64,000 nucleotides of DNA from Blautia parvula. Its GTDB lineage: Bacteria; Bacillota; Clostridia; Lachnospirales; Lachnospiraceae. Under the pieces are notes generated by a model. The model saw nothing but the letters and a program-made list of their open reading frames with translations, was not told the origin of the DNA and did no database searches. Location: the NCBI RefSeq assembly GCF_020215665.1, contig NZ_CP084061.1:2140001-2204000 (forward strand). The letters are read 5' to 3'. Shown piece by piece: positions 9,582-18,741 of the stretch (positions are counted from its first letter, which is position 1; every line of letters begins with the position of its first letter). The translations under genes were made by a program, and so were the position numbers.

Positions 9582-9914
9582 ATGACTAAAGTTAAGATTG
9601 AACCGGGAATCTGTAAATTTTCCACTCTCGTCACTGCCACTGCATCAGAGGATGAAGAGACGGAAGTCACCATCAAAGTCGCAAGCGGCTGTCCCAGTGT
9701 GAAGAAAATGATGGAAGAACTGGGAAGTACCTTTGATGCCTACGAAGTCTGTCTTGTAAAACCAGGATCCGGACCCTTCTTCGAGTATGCCAACAAAAAC
9801 TTTCCGGTACACTCGGGATGCCCGATCATTGCGGGAATCACCAAATGCATTGAGGCTGAGGCCAATCTTGCATTGAAGGCAGATGCCTCCATCAAGTTCC
9901 TGGACAACGAATAA
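9582..9914 (+). CDS. Small conserved-looking protein of unknown function (DUF6951-like)
   Basis: 110 residues behind a strong GGGAGGAATTCAA site. The sequence has an alternating beta-strand pattern and four cysteines: GICKFSTLV, SGCPSVKKM, YEVCLVKPG and HSGCPIIAGITKCIEAE. It has no signal peptide or transmembrane segment, so it is cytosolic. The cysteine spacing and overall length resemble a small Clostridia family listed as DUF6951. That assignment is from memory and tentative. It is a single-gene transcription unit with its own likely promoter and terminator. Confidence 0.8.
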   Translation: MTKVKIEPGICKFSTLVTATASEDEETEVTIKVASGCPSVKKMMEELGSTFDAYEVCLVKPGSGPFFEYANKNFPVHSGCPIIAGITKCIEAEANLALKADASIKFLDNE

Positions 9915-9928
9915 AAGGAAATCTCCTG

Positions 9929-9977
9929 GCGCCAATGGATACCAAATAGGATACCGCACATAGATATCCTATGGCGC
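9929..9977 (+). repeat. Bulged inverted repeat in the 3' leader of the terminator
   Basis: GCGCCA (9929-9934) and TAGGATA (9947-9953) pair with the contiguous arm TATCCTATGGCGC (9965-9977), leaving a 12-base bulge and an 11-base loop. It lies between the stop codon and the terminator. Confidence 0.5.
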
Positions 9978-9979
9978 AC

Positions 9980-10016
9980 AAAAGCCGGGCGGAACACAAT
10001 ATTCCGCCCGGCTTTT
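9980..10016. terminator. Bidirectional intrinsic terminator
   Basis: A 15-bp perfect stem of AAAAGCCGGGCGGAA with its complement around a 7-base loop. A/T tracts on both sides serve the plus-strand small gene and the convergent UPF0303 gene. Confidence 0.9.
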
Positions 10017-10046
10017 ACACGATAACAGCCTGTTGCCCCTGTCTCT

Positions 10047-10541
10047 TTACAGCATTCTGATTCTCGGCACCTCATCAATATGAAGATATCTTCCCAGAGT
10101 CTTCACAATGATATCATGATTGATATAGTGGTTCTGGTTGGTCACCATAACAGCACCCACAACACCCACTTCCTCCACGCGTACCGGGAAGCCTCCACCC
10201 ATGCAGGAAAATTCTTTCGGGTCCAGAGCAATGTCAACCATGGTCTCCTCGCTTTTCTGCAGTTCAGTGTACACCAGAAGACTGCTCTTCTCCAGTGTGC
10301 GGACCGTGTTGAACGTTCTGTCCATCCAGCGGTCATTGTTCAGATTGGTTGTATTCCCCGCGTATTTGAATACTGTGTATCCGTTATTTCTGCGGATGGA
10401 TACAGCACAGTCCAGACCTCTTCGTCTGCTCTCTGCCACAAGCATCAGCCCCAATTCCCATGCGTCCTCGTTGGTAAAATGTGAAAACTGGAGTATCTCC
10501 TCCTGCATACTGAGTACGGTGATCACTTCATCCATTGTCAT
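10047..10541 (-). CDS. UPF0303 / GlcG-HbpS-like small protein
   Basis: 164 residues from the ATG at 10541; AGGAGGG lies 7 bases upstream of it and too close to another ATG two codons earlier. The fold markers are the alpha/beta core (WELGLMLVAESRRRGLDCAVSI) and the glycine-rich FSCMGGGFPVRVEEVGVVGAV stretch shared by the GlcG/HbpS and YBR137W-type UPF0303 families. Some members bind heme, but no reaction is established for this branch, so no function is claimed. It lies downstream of trpS on the same strand (57-base gap) and may be co-transcribed. Confidence 0.82.
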   Translation of the reverse strand: MTMDEVITVLSMQEEILQFSHFTNEDAWELGLMLVAESRRRGLDCAVSIRRNNGYTVFKYAGNTTNLNNDRWMDRTFNTVRTLEKSSLLVYTELQKSEETMVDIALDPKEFSCMGGGFPVRVEEVGVVGAVMVTNQNHYINHDIIVKTLGRYLHIDEVPRIRML

Positions 10542-10598
10542 ATACATTCCCTCCTGTACAATTTTCAATTATATGCCGCCGTGTGTCCCCGGCGCGGC

Positions 10599-11603
10599 TT
10601 AACGGATCCTATCCGGAAATCCCACTTTTCTCTGTACCTTGCGCAGGGTTTTATTGGCAAAGTAGCTGGCTTTCTCAGCATTTTCCTTGATAATGGAATC
10701 AATGTATGACTTATCTTTTTCCAGTCTTGCAACCTCATCCTGCAGAGGTTTCAGAACACTTACCACGGCCTCACCCACAGCCATTTTCAAGTCACCGTAT
10801 CCTTTTCCTTCAAACTCGCGCAGCGCTTCATCGGTGGTCTTTTCCGTACATGCGCAGTAGATATCCAGCAGGTTTTTCAGCCCCGGCTGCTCATCCCTGT
10901 AGGCGATACATGCCTCAGAATCTGTCACGGCACGTTTGCATTTGCGCATGATGGTGTCCGGGTCATCCATGAGGTAGATGCTTCCGTTTGGATTCTCATC
11001 TGACTTGGACATCTTCTTGGACGGCTCCTGAAGGCTCATGATCTTGGCCCCCACTTTGCCGATATATGCCTCCGGAACTGTGAACACATCCCCGTAAATG
11101 TTGTTAAATCGGATGGCAATGTCACGTGTCAATTCCAGATGCTGCATCTGGTCAATTCCCACCGGAACCACATCTGCCTGATACAGCAGGATATCAGCCG
11201 CCATCAGTACCGGGTAGGTGAAAAGTCCTGCGTTGATATTGTCCGCATGTTTGGCGGATTTGTCCTTAAACTGTGTCATACGGCTCAGCTCACCCATATA
11301 GGTAAAGCAGTTTAAGATCCATGAAAGCTCTGCATGTCCTGATACATGGGACTGGTAATAAATACAGTTTTTCTTCGGGTCCAATCCTGCCGCAATATAT
11401 AAAGTCAGAAGCGCACGGGCTCTCTTGCGAAGAGTAGCCGGGTCCTGGCGTACTGTGATGGAATGCATGTCCACTACACTGTAAAAGCACTCATATTCAT
11501 CACTCAATGTCACCCAGTTTTTCAGCGCTCCCAGATAATTTCCAAGTGTCAGGTTTCCGGTTGCCTGCATACCGCTGAATAATACTTTTTTATCGTTAAT
11601 CAT
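10599..11603 (-). CDS. trpS: Tryptophanyl-tRNA synthetase
   Basis: Class I aminoacyl-tRNA synthetase charging tRNA-Trp. 334 residues from the ATG at 11603 (GGAGGACATTAAA upstream); the 20-codon upstream extension has no ribosome binding site. The HIGH-like motif is in GNLTLGNYLGAL near residue 17. DIQMQHLE-like tryptophan-pocket residues appear as VGIDQMQHLELTRDIA, and KMSKSDENPNG is the KMSKS loop near residue 195. The length is normal for the bacterial enzyme. No T-box leader is obvious upstream. Confidence 0.96.
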   Translation of the reverse strand: MINDKKVLFSGMQATGNLTLGNYLGALKNWVTLSDEYECFYSVVDMHSITVRQDPATLRKRARALLTLYIAAGLDPKKNCIYYQSHVSGHAELSWILNCFTYMGELSRMTQFKDKSAKHADNINAGLFTYPVLMAADILLYQADVVPVGIDQMQHLELTRDIAIRFNNIYGDVFTVPEAYIGKVGAKIMSLQEPSKKMSKSDENPNGSIYLMDDPDTIMRKCKRAVTDSEACIAYRDEQPGLKNLLDIYCACTEKTTDEALREFEGKGYGDLKMAVGEAVVSVLKPLQDEVARLEKDKSYIDSIIKENAEKASYFANKTLRKVQRKVGFPDRIR

Positions 11604-11673
11604 TTTAATGTCCTCCAGAAATTTACTACGATAAATTGTATCATTCTGCCCGTACAAAGTCAAATCTTTATAA

Positions 11674-12336
11674 TCAAATCCCTATAAAATGGTCCACTGG
11701 GAGGGAGAATATCAGTCCTTTTGCCTCTGTCTTCAGACCGCATGCTGTGTTGACAGCCTGCATGATCCTGGTATACGCGTCAATACCGGACAAAATCATG
11801 ACCACATCCTTCTCTCCCTGCAGTCTTATCCCCAGAAAGGAAGAGGCATCCTCATCGTGCAGGGAACGGGCATGAAATACCGTACCCCCTGTGGCATCCG
11901 CCGCTTTTGCGGCATCCATCACCTGATCCTGAAAGCCGTGGTCCACCACTGCAACCACCAGTTCATATTTTCTTTCCGCCTGCTCCATATACTCCTCCTT
12001 TTCCGCGCCCCGGCACAAAACTTTCTGCTGGAATAATGTACTGATACCGCTCAATGGAATTGTGAACATAATACCATGCCCAGGTTTCTTGATATTGATT
12101 TTCGCGGCTATTTCATTCATGACATCACGTTCCAGACAGGCCGGCAGGAAGCTGAACAGCAATTCCTTGTCTGTCTCCCCGATTCCCAGATAATCCAGAA
12201 GCTCACTTCCCGCAGTTCCAAGCGCCAGTGTCCCGCATGTAAAGCAAATCTGACGGCTTCTGCAGATATCAGCTACCAGCCTGCCCTTTCCACGGTTAAC
12301 AATAGTGACCAAACATTTTACTTTTTGTTTACTCAT
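11674..12336 (-). CDS. Tandem PII-like regulatory protein
   Basis: 220 residues from the ATG at 12336 (GAGGAGGTTTCAG upstream). Two PII-type halves can be seen. Residues 1-105 end in GHGIMFTIPLSGI, and residues 122-220 end in AKGLIFSLPVDHF; each half has the beta-alpha-beta pattern of a ferredoxin-like PII subunit. The classic T-loop with a uridylylated tyrosine is not recognisable. The start codon overlaps the end of the DUF1538 gene (ATGAGTAA), implying translational coupling. By analogy with GlnB/GlnK-AmtB and other PII-transporter pairs, it probably regulates that membrane protein. The ligand is unknown. Confidence 0.82.
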   Translation of the reverse strand: MSKQKVKCLVTIVNRGKGRLVADICRSRQICFTCGTLALGTAGSELLDYLGIGETDKELLFSFLPACLERDVMNEIAAKINIKKPGHGIMFTIPLSGISTLFQQKVLCRGAEKEEYMEQAERKYELVVAVVDHGFQDQVMDAAKAADATGGTVFHARSLHDEDASSFLGIRLQGEKDVVMILSGIDAYTRIMQAVNTACGLKTEAKGLIFSLPVDHFIGI

Positions 12337-13834
12337 CTGAAACCTCCTCAAAGGCAAGAATCCCATCCTCTTCCTGAGCTGAAGATACTGCCCTTTTCTT
12401 TCTCCTCATCATCAATCCCAGAATTTGAATGGTAACAAGCGGTGTCATGGCAACCATTGCCACGATTCCAAAGGCATCCATCATCACATCCCCGCCCAGG
12501 CTTTCACACGCCCCCATTGCCAGAGGCAGCAGAAAGGTTGCCGTCATGGGCCCGCTGGCCACTCCGCCGGAATCAAAGGCGATGCCGGTAAACACCTTCG
12601 GCACAAAAAAGCTCAGCAGCAGAGCAGTGAAATAGCCCGGAATAAGAAAATACATGATGCTGATTCCCGTCAGCACACGAAGCATGGCGATTCCCAGTGA
12701 AATCCCCACACCCACAGAGAGGGAATAGAGCATCCCCTTAGAGGAAATAGCACCGGATGACACCTCCTCCACCTGGCGGTTCAGCACATGTACCGCAGGC
12801 TCTGCCTTTACAATGTAAAACCCTATAACCATGCCCACAGGCACCAAAACCCAGTTATAGGACAGGGCCGCCAGCTCGGAACCGATAAAATATCCCGCCG
12901 GCATAAATCCCACATTGACACCGCACAAAAACAGGATCAGCCCCATATAAGTATACAGAGTTCCCACCAGTATTTTAATGACCGATTTCTTTTTAAAGTA
13001 CCTGGTTATCATCTGGAAGAAAAAGAAAAAGCAGAGAATGGGAAACAATGCCTTACTCACCTCCCTGACATACCGGGGCATCTCTGCCAGGAATGTCTTA
13101 GCCACGTCCTTTGTGGTCTCAACATGCACCATCTGAAAAGGCGTATAGGAAGCCCCTTTAGGGTGATACAGAATTCCCAAAAGCAGAACAGCAAGAATAG
13201 GACCTATACTGCCCAGAGCAACCAGACCAAAACTGTCCTCCTCTGCGTGGCTGTTCCTCATATGAGCCATGCCGATCCCCAGCGCCATGATGAACGGAAC
13301 GGTAATAGGTCCGGTGGTAACGCCCCCGCTGTCAAAAGCCACTGCCATAAAGCTGTCCATAGAAAAAAATGCCAGGATAAAGACAACTATGTAAAAGAAG
13401 ATCAGCATATACTTCAAATCCACGCCAAAGGTAATACGTATCCATGAAAACATCAGAAAGAGTCCCACACCGCAGGCCACAGTCCAGATAAGTATCTGAT
13501 CCGGTATGCCGGGAACCTGATGTGCCAGAACAGTCAGGTCAGGCTCTGCAATGGTAACTATAAATCCGATTGCAAAGGTAACAAGAAACATAACCAGCTT
13601 TTTCTTTGATGACACAAGAGCATTACCAATACCGTCCCCCATAGGCATCATGGACATATCCGCTCCCAGTGAAAAAAATCCCATACCCACCACAAGCAGA
13701 ACCGCCCCCAGCACAAACAGCAGAATGGTCCCTATGGGCATGGGCGTGATCGTGATACTTAACAAAAATACAATGCAGGTGATAGGCAGTACAGAGGATA
13801 ATGCCTCATTGATCTTCTCTTTTAATTTTGTCAT
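12329..13834 (-). CDS. DUF1538 polytopic membrane protein, putative transporter
   Basis: 501 residues with about twelve hydrophobic helices. Two homologous halves are evident: AFDSGGVTTGPITVPFIMA near residue 168 and AFDSGGVASGPMTATFLLP near residue 415, a duplicated signature typical of transporters with internal pseudosymmetry. The start has GAGGTGAATGG upstream. DUF1538 proteins are regularly found next to PII-like genes, as here. The substrate is not established; ion or small-metabolite transport gated by the PII partner is inference. Confidence 0.85.
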   Translation of the reverse strand: MTKLKEKINEALSSVLPITCIVFLLSITITPMPIGTILLFVLGAVLLVVGMGFFSLGADMSMMPMGDGIGNALVSSKKKLVMFLVTFAIGFIVTIAEPDLTVLAHQVPGIPDQILIWTVACGVGLFLMFSWIRITFGVDLKYMLIFFYIVVFILAFFSMDSFMAVAFDSGGVTTGPITVPFIMALGIGMAHMRNSHAEEDSFGLVALGSIGPILAVLLLGILYHPKGASYTPFQMVHVETTKDVAKTFLAEMPRYVREVSKALFPILCFFFFFQMITRYFKKKSVIKILVGTLYTYMGLILFLCGVNVGFMPAGYFIGSELAALSYNWVLVPVGMVIGFYIVKAEPAVHVLNRQVEEVSSGAISSKGMLYSLSVGVGISLGIAMLRVLTGISIMYFLIPGYFTALLLSFFVPKVFTGIAFDSGGVASGPMTATFLLPLAMGACESLGGDVMMDAFGIVAMVAMTPLVTIQILGLMMRRKKRAVSSAQEEDGILAFEEVSDE

Positions 13835-14098
13835 CCATTCACCTCTTTTCTAATAAATATTATGCGCGTGCGGCTCTCTGTGACTTTACGCAAATGCATT
13901 CATTTCATACTTAATTTCAGGGTTTCATTGATTCAGATAAGATGAATAGCAAAAGAATGTTAAGAATATAAGAAAAACAGAATTTATAGATAAAGTTTAG
14001 CATAAATACTTTCTCATTTCAATTGTTTATTTCAATGAAGTAAAAAAGCGGGTTACAATTCAGTCTTTCTGCTTCACAGCGGCAAAAGGATGCTGCCC

Positions 14099-15325
14099 TC
14101 AAAAGGCATGCATCCTGTCCGCCGCGTACCCGCCGGTCAGCCAGAAGCATGCCCAGAACCAGATACGTTTCTCCCCCGCCAGGTAAAGGCCGCTGTCCCC
14201 CAAAAAGCAGATGACCCCCAGCAGTAAGATCCAGGACAATAATATCCCCGCCAAAACTTCCGCTGTACCTGCATTTTTTTCCCATCTGTACCCCACAGCA
14301 TATAGCAGCCAGGCCATAACACAGTATTTCAGGCAGGAAAAGAACGGGCGGAGTACAAGCAGATCCAGACTTGTCTTTTTCGTCTGAAGCAGCAGTTCCA
14401 GATTATTCTGTATCTGCTGTATGGTCTGTCTCCAAAAGTTAAAATCCGACCATTTTGTAGGCATCATATCCCTGGTCACTCCAAGAGAGGGCCGAAAAAG
14501 CCAGTAAAACAGAACTGCCATAAGAACGGGCACTGCATACATGCCTGCTGTCCGTATTCTGGTGTTTCTCTGCCTCCCGTCTTTCCCGGCGCGTGTCCGC
14601 AGACTGCGGGAATGCATTTTCCGGCATGCATCTGCCGTCCTGCCGGCCATTCTCAAAAATATGATCAGAGGAAGAAGAAATACCAGAAGCTCTGCGCACA
14701 CTGCAAAATACCTCCACGGCTGGACTTTTCCCTGTATCCCATGGCGCATCAGAAATGCCTGCACCGGACTTTCCAGGGAATCTCCCTCCGTGTTCGCCTC
14801 ATACGCTATGGTGTCCAGAACGCTGTCCCCCTCCTTTTCTGCCTGTACGGCGGCAGTCCCCTCCATCCCTCTCAAGATCCCACGGACCGTCAGGGTCCTT
14901 CCCCGATAGGAAATCTCTTCCCCCATCACATATTTACTTCCGAAAAGTCTGCAGGCCAAATCCTCGGACAAAAGACAGCCATCCTCATCCTCCTCATACA
15001 GAGGTGCCGTGGCCGCAAGAAGCCCCTGTGTATCTCCCAGAACCTCTATGACAGAAGCCTGCTCCATTCTGTCCAGTTTCTCATTTTCCAGAACCTCCTC
15101 TTCCCGCTCTCCCCAAAATATACAGGAATCGGGGAACTCCTGCTCTGACTCCTCCTGCCGGATGGAATCCGCCTCCGCCGGGGACCAGGTACCCTTCGTC
15201 TTTCTTACGGAAACCCCTTCGCTGTATTTTTCTGTACCGGCTGCAGCGGCTTTTGCCAAAAAACAGCATAAAAGCAGCAGCCCTAAAATCCCAAGTCTGC
15301 AGACAGCCTTCCTTCCCCCTCTCAT
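14099..15325 (-). CDS. Membrane protein with MacB-type extracytoplasmic domain, no FtsX core
   Basis: 408 residues. A signal-anchor helix (8-30) is followed by an extracytoplasmic region. Its part around residues 90-155 (LLSEDLACRLFGS, then ISYRGRTLTVRGILRG) resembles the periplasmic core domain of MacB/ABC3 permeases. Five more hydrophobic segments follow (about 207-225, 262-282, 340-360, 368-390 and 393-408), separated by a basic stretch. The FtsX/MacB permease core and any ATPase motif are missing. The start overlaps the adaptor stop by four bases (ATGA). Together with the HlyD-like adaptor it resembles a dismantled MacAB-type machine. The function is unknown. Confidence 0.7.
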   Translation of the reverse strand: MRGGRKAVCRLGILGLLLLCCFLAKAAAAGTEKYSEGVSVRKTKGTWSPAEADSIRQEESEQEFPDSCIFWGEREEEVLENEKLDRMEQASVIEVLGDTQGLLAATAPLYEEDEDGCLLSEDLACRLFGSKYVMGEEISYRGRTLTVRGILRGMEGTAAVQAEKEGDSVLDTIAYEANTEGDSLESPVQAFLMRHGIQGKVQPWRYFAVCAELLVFLLPLIIFLRMAGRTADACRKMHSRSLRTRAGKDGRQRNTRIRTAGMYAVPVLMAVLFYWLFRPSLGVTRDMMPTKWSDFNFWRQTIQQIQNNLELLLQTKKTSLDLLVLRPFFSCLKYCVMAWLLYAVGYRWEKNAGTAEVLAGILLSWILLLGVICFLGDSGLYLAGEKRIWFWACFWLTGGYAADRMHAF

Positions 15326-17004
15326 GGTTCCCGCAGGCGCACTCTGCTGCCCGCATCTATGGTCCTGTCAGATTCTGTGATCACCCGGTCATCCGGCAGA
15401 AGACTGCCGCTTTCCAGGGCAGCATAGGAACTGTTTTTGTCCTTCACCGCCACATCCTTTCTCACGGCTGTCAGCTCTGTTCCCAGGACCGTCTTTTTTT
15501 CCTCCGCCACCAGAACATAATATTTTGAATTTTCCACATGCAGAGCCTCCACGGGAATACAGTTATCCTGTACCTTTGTTCTGCGCATACAGGTCATGGT
15601 GGCTGCCGTGCCAATCTCCATGGAATCTGCGGGGAGCAGAACCGTCACATTGAGTTTTGTCTTGTCCTCCGCATCCGGTGTAATGCTCTCCACCTCCAGA
15701 TTTTCTATGTCCTTTTTACTGCCCTCCGCGGACAGCTTAACAGGATCTTTTCTGGCTATATATTTTTCCAGACTCTTGTCGATCTGCGCCACAAACCTGC
15801 ATCCGGAGCTTACATCCGCCAGTGTCATAAGCGCCGTATCCGGTGTATTGTCACCTGCCCCCACTTGCACTTCCGTCACAACCCCCTTCACCGGTGACAG
15901 AATCTGCCCCTGATCCTCTTTCAGCTTCTCCAGCTTCTCAAGACTCTTTTTCTTAGCGTCCAGATCCAGCGCATTGATCTTCTCCGTACTGTCACTGCCA
16001 TCCGAAGCCTCCGCATCCTCCAGCGCTCTCTGGGCCTGTGTCTGGCTGTCCTCTTTTGCCTTTTCCGCCTCCTGGCAGGCCTGTCTTTTCGCCTCGATAT
16101 CAGACAGAAGCTGCTCTTCCCGGGCTTTGGCACTCTGTTCCCCGGCAGTCTGCCCCAGACTTTCGGCCTCTGCAAGGGCACTTTGTGCCTCCTCAAGAGC
16201 CTGCTTTGCTGCCTCCGCGTCCTCTCTTGCCGCTGCAAGCTCCCGGGCATTCTCCTCTTCTATGCGTGTCCTGATCTCTTCTTTCTGTGCCTCAGTCAGA
16301 GAGCCGTTTTCTTCCTCCGCGGCGCCAATCTCTTTTAAGATCTCTTCCTCAATTTTCTCCCACAGGGCGTCTGCTTTGGCTTCAAGGACGGAGAGTGCTT
16401 CCTCCCTCTCCTTACACAGCTCCTGCAGAGTGGAAACCGTCAGCTCCTCACCGCCGCTCTCTTCCTGCCCGGCCTGATAAAATTCCTCCAGCTCTGCCTC
16501 CGCCCGGGCAAGCGCTGCCTGTGCCTGGGCCACGCGGTTTCCGCCTTCCGTCTCGGCCCTGTCGTAATCCTCTCTGGCCCTCTGGGCCTGTACGGATTTT
16601 TTCTGCTGTTCGGATTGCTTCCTGCTTCCGAGATCCTGGTTGTTCAGCTCCAGCTTCTTTATCTCCGTATTCAGATTCTCAATCTGTTCCTCAATATCTG
16701 CCATCCTAAGCTGCATGAGAAGCTCCCCTTCTTCCACCTGGCTGCCCTGTGCCGCATACAGCGTCTCCACCATGATATTTGGCTCTGTGCTTATGGCCTT
16801 CTCCAGATTCTCTTTTACCGTCCCCTCACCCACCACAGGGTGCTCAATCGCCTTTGAGGACATATTCTCCACATCCACCTGCGCTATGGTCACACTGTCG
16901 GCAGCTCTTGATATGACCGTAAATACCATCATCATGACCAGAAAAACGGCAAGCATAAAAAATGCTTTCTGTCTTAGGCTTTTTCTCCCTTTTCCTCGTA
17001 TCAT
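15322..17004 (-). CDS. HlyD/MacA-like periplasmic adaptor with very long coiled coil
   Basis: 560 residues. A transmembrane helix (12-33) is followed by a first biotinyl-lipoyl half (about 72-98, VETLYAAQGSQVEEGELLMQL). A coiled coil of about 240 residues rich in Glu, Ala and Gln follows (about 105-345). The second lipoyl half is at about 370-400 (SPVKGVVTEVQVGAG), then beta-barrel and membrane-proximal domains. This is the layout of membrane fusion proteins that bridge an inner-membrane pump to the envelope. The start is behind GAGGTGGAGAG. It lies between the sugar-type permeases and the MacB-like gene, and overlaps the latter. Confidence 0.85.
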   Translation of the reverse strand: MIRGKGRKSLRQKAFFMLAVFLVMMMVFTVISRAADSVTIAQVDVENMSSKAIEHPVVGEGTVKENLEKAISTEPNIMVETLYAAQGSQVEEGELLMQLRMADIEEQIENLNTEIKKLELNNQDLGSRKQSEQQKKSVQAQRAREDYDRAETEGGNRVAQAQAALARAEAELEEFYQAGQEESGGEELTVSTLQELCKEREEALSVLEAKADALWEKIEEEILKEIGAAEEENGSLTEAQKEEIRTRIEEENARELAAAREDAEAAKQALEEAQSALAEAESLGQTAGEQSAKAREEQLLSDIEAKRQACQEAEKAKEDSQTQAQRALEDAEASDGSDSTEKINALDLDAKKKSLEKLEKLKEDQGQILSPVKGVVTEVQVGAGDNTPDTALMTLADVSSGCRFVAQIDKSLEKYIARKDPVKLSAEGSKKDIENLEVESITPDAEDKTKLNVTVLLPADSMEIGTAATMTCMRRTKVQDNCIPVEALHVENSKYYVLVAEEKKTVLGTELTAVRKDVAVKDKNSSYAALESGSLLPDDRVITESDRTIDAGSRVRLREP

Positions 17005-17014
17005 CTCTCCACCT

Positions 17015-17851
17015 CTATTCCTTCACTGCCGCTGCCACGATCCCCTGTTCCAGATAATCCTGTCCGCCCAGAAAAATGAAAAAAGCAGGCAGAAGAACCA
17101 CCACGGAAGCCGCAAAGGCTGCCGGCGCTTCCAAAAGCCCGATATCCGGCAGATACAGGGAAAGGGGCCATAATTCCTTATTTTTCAAAAATGTAAGGGG
17201 CTGTTCAATGAGATTCCAGCACTCCAGAAATCCCAGCACCATGGCGGAACAGATCCCCCCGGATCCCAGGGGAAGTCCCAGATGCAGGAATATCTTCCAC
17301 TCTCCTGCCCCGTCTATCCTTGCAGATTCCACCACAGCCTCCGGTATGCCCGTAAAGAACCGGTACATGATAAACACCGGAAAGGTGGAGAACGCCCCCG
17401 GAAGAATCACTGCCCAGAGGGTATCCATAAGCCCCATCTGATCCAGCACCAGATAATTGGAGAGCATGGTCACCTGGAAGGGCATCATCATCAGTGTCAC
17501 ATACACGGTGAACACTGCTCTCTTAAACGGAAATTCAAATCTGGCAAATCCCCATGCCGCAGGCACACCTGCCAGGAGCTGCCCCAAAAGGATTCCTGCT
17601 GTAATACGAACGGAATTCCAGAACATTATAAAATATCCGGGAGAATCCAGCAAAAGTTCCACATATGCCCGCAGGGTGGGATACATGGGAAAGAGACGAA
17701 ATGCCGCGTACCCGCCCCCTTTTGCCAGAACCGGCGCCAGATATACGGCCAGCTCCTGCTTTCCCATCAGGGAACCTGCCGCAAGAAACAACACCGGATA
17801 CGCTGCCAGCAGTGCAAAGAATCCCAGAATAACCAAAATAACTTTCTTCAT
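17015..17851 (-). CDS. Carbohydrate-type ABC permease (MalG/UgpE family)
   Basis: 278 residues with six helices. The EAA loop is present as VESARIDGAGEWKIFLHLGLPLG near residue 180, which docks on a cytosolic ATPase. The N-terminal helix and the FRLFPMYPTLRAYVELL stretch before helix 2 are typical of CUT1 MalG-like subunits. The start follows GGAGG closely and lies 7 bases after the upstream permease. No ATPase is encoded nearby; CUT1 importers in Firmicutes often share one encoded elsewhere. Confidence 0.88.
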   Translation of the reverse strand: MKKVILVILGFFALLAAYPVLFLAAGSLMGKQELAVYLAPVLAKGGGYAAFRLFPMYPTLRAYVELLLDSPGYFIMFWNSVRITAGILLGQLLAGVPAAWGFARFEFPFKRAVFTVYVTLMMMPFQVTMLSNYLVLDQMGLMDTLWAVILPGAFSTFPVFIMYRFFTGIPEAVVESARIDGAGEWKIFLHLGLPLGSGGICSAMVLGFLECWNLIEQPLTFLKNKELWPLSLYLPDIGLLEAPAAFAASVVVLLPAFFIFLGGQDYLEQGIVAAAVKE

Positions 17852-17858
17852 TCCTCCA

Positions 17859-18728
17859 TCAACCCTCTCTCCCCCAGGCTCTCTGCAGAAGCAGGATAAG
17901 TATCAGAACAGCCAGAAACGTAAGCACTGCCCCGGCTGCCATCTTATCAAGCGAAAGCTCCCTGAACCAGTTGTTAAACACATGCTGCAGCAGATACATA
18001 CTGTCATGGGGATAATCCCCGGCCACCAGATATGCCTCCCGGAACACCTTGAAGGAATTCAGGAAAGAGAGCACCGTGATGGTATAGAATACAGGCAGAA
18101 GATTCGGCAGTGTGATCCTGAAAAAGCAGTCCAGACTGCCGGCACCATCCACCCTTGCCGCCTCATACAGATTGTCCGGTATAGCAGCCAGACCTGCGCT
18201 CCACAGTATAATGTCATACCCCATATTCTTCCACAGATAACTGACAACCAGCACCCAGAACGCTGCGCTGCTGTTCATCCAGTCCAGTGACGGCAGGTGC
18301 ACCATACTGCAGAAGGCACTCAAAAACCCCTGGCTGTGAAATAAAAACTTCCATAAAAGTACTATGGACGCCACCGGAACCGCCATGGGAATCAGATAAA
18401 AGTTTTTCAAAAGCTTCCCCCTTTTCCCTGCGCCTGTGAGCAGCACCGCGATTCCCAGGGAGAGAAGCAGCAGAACCGGAATACAGATAAACGCAAACCG
18501 CATGGTATTCTTCACTGCCAGCAGAAAGGCTGAATTGTGAAACAGCTCCAGATAATTGCCGATTCCTTTAAACTCCATCCCCATGGCATCCAGAAAGGAC
18601 CGCCTGATCACATCCGCAAAGGGTATCAGGACAAACAGCGCCACACCGCCGAGGCTTGGCAGCAGAAAGACTGCTGCCGCCCTGTTCTTTTTCCTTATTC
18701 CCGCTTTCTTTCTGCCGTGACGCCTCAT
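17859..18728 (-). CDS. Carbohydrate-type ABC permease (MalF/UgpA family)
   Basis: 289 residues from the ATG at 18728, preceded by GGGGAGAAGGCA; a 28-codon upstream extension overlaps the lipoprotein gene and has no ribosome binding site. The N-terminus is highly basic (MRRHGRKKAGIRKKNR) before helix 1. The EAA loop reads YEAARVDGAGSLDCFFRITLPNL near residue 190. This is the partner of the MalG-like permease and presumably delivers the ligand of the upstream propeller lipoprotein. Confidence 0.88.
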   Translation of the reverse strand: MRRHGRKKAGIRKKNRAAAVFLLPSLGGVALFVLIPFADVIRRSFLDAMGMEFKGIGNYLELFHNSAFLLAVKNTMRFAFICIPVLLLLSLGIAVLLTGAGKRGKLLKNFYLIPMAVPVASIVLLWKFLFHSQGFLSAFCSMVHLPSLDWMNSSAAFWVLVVSYLWKNMGYDIILWSAGLAAIPDNLYEAARVDGAGSLDCFFRITLPNLLPVFYTITVLSFLNSFKVFREAYLVAGDYPHDSMYLLQHVFNNWFRELSLDKMAAGAVLTFLAVLILILLLQRAWGREG

Positions 18729-18741
18729 TGCCTTCTCCCCT

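Noticed and set aside
12788-13447. 219-codon plus-strand open frame opposite the DUF1538 gene
   Set aside because: Shadow of a hydrophobic gene; His/Gln-rich and without initiation signals.
15960-16500. Low-complexity stretch as a tandem-repeat element
   Set aside because: The pattern comes from Glu/Ala/Gln codons of the adaptor's coiled coil, with no conserved nucleotide repeat unit.
14541-16709. Several plus-strand frames opposite the HlyD-like and MacB-like genes
   Set aside because: Ser/Pro/Arg-rich translations with no start signals; they mirror the Glu/Ala/Gln-rich coiled-coil codons.
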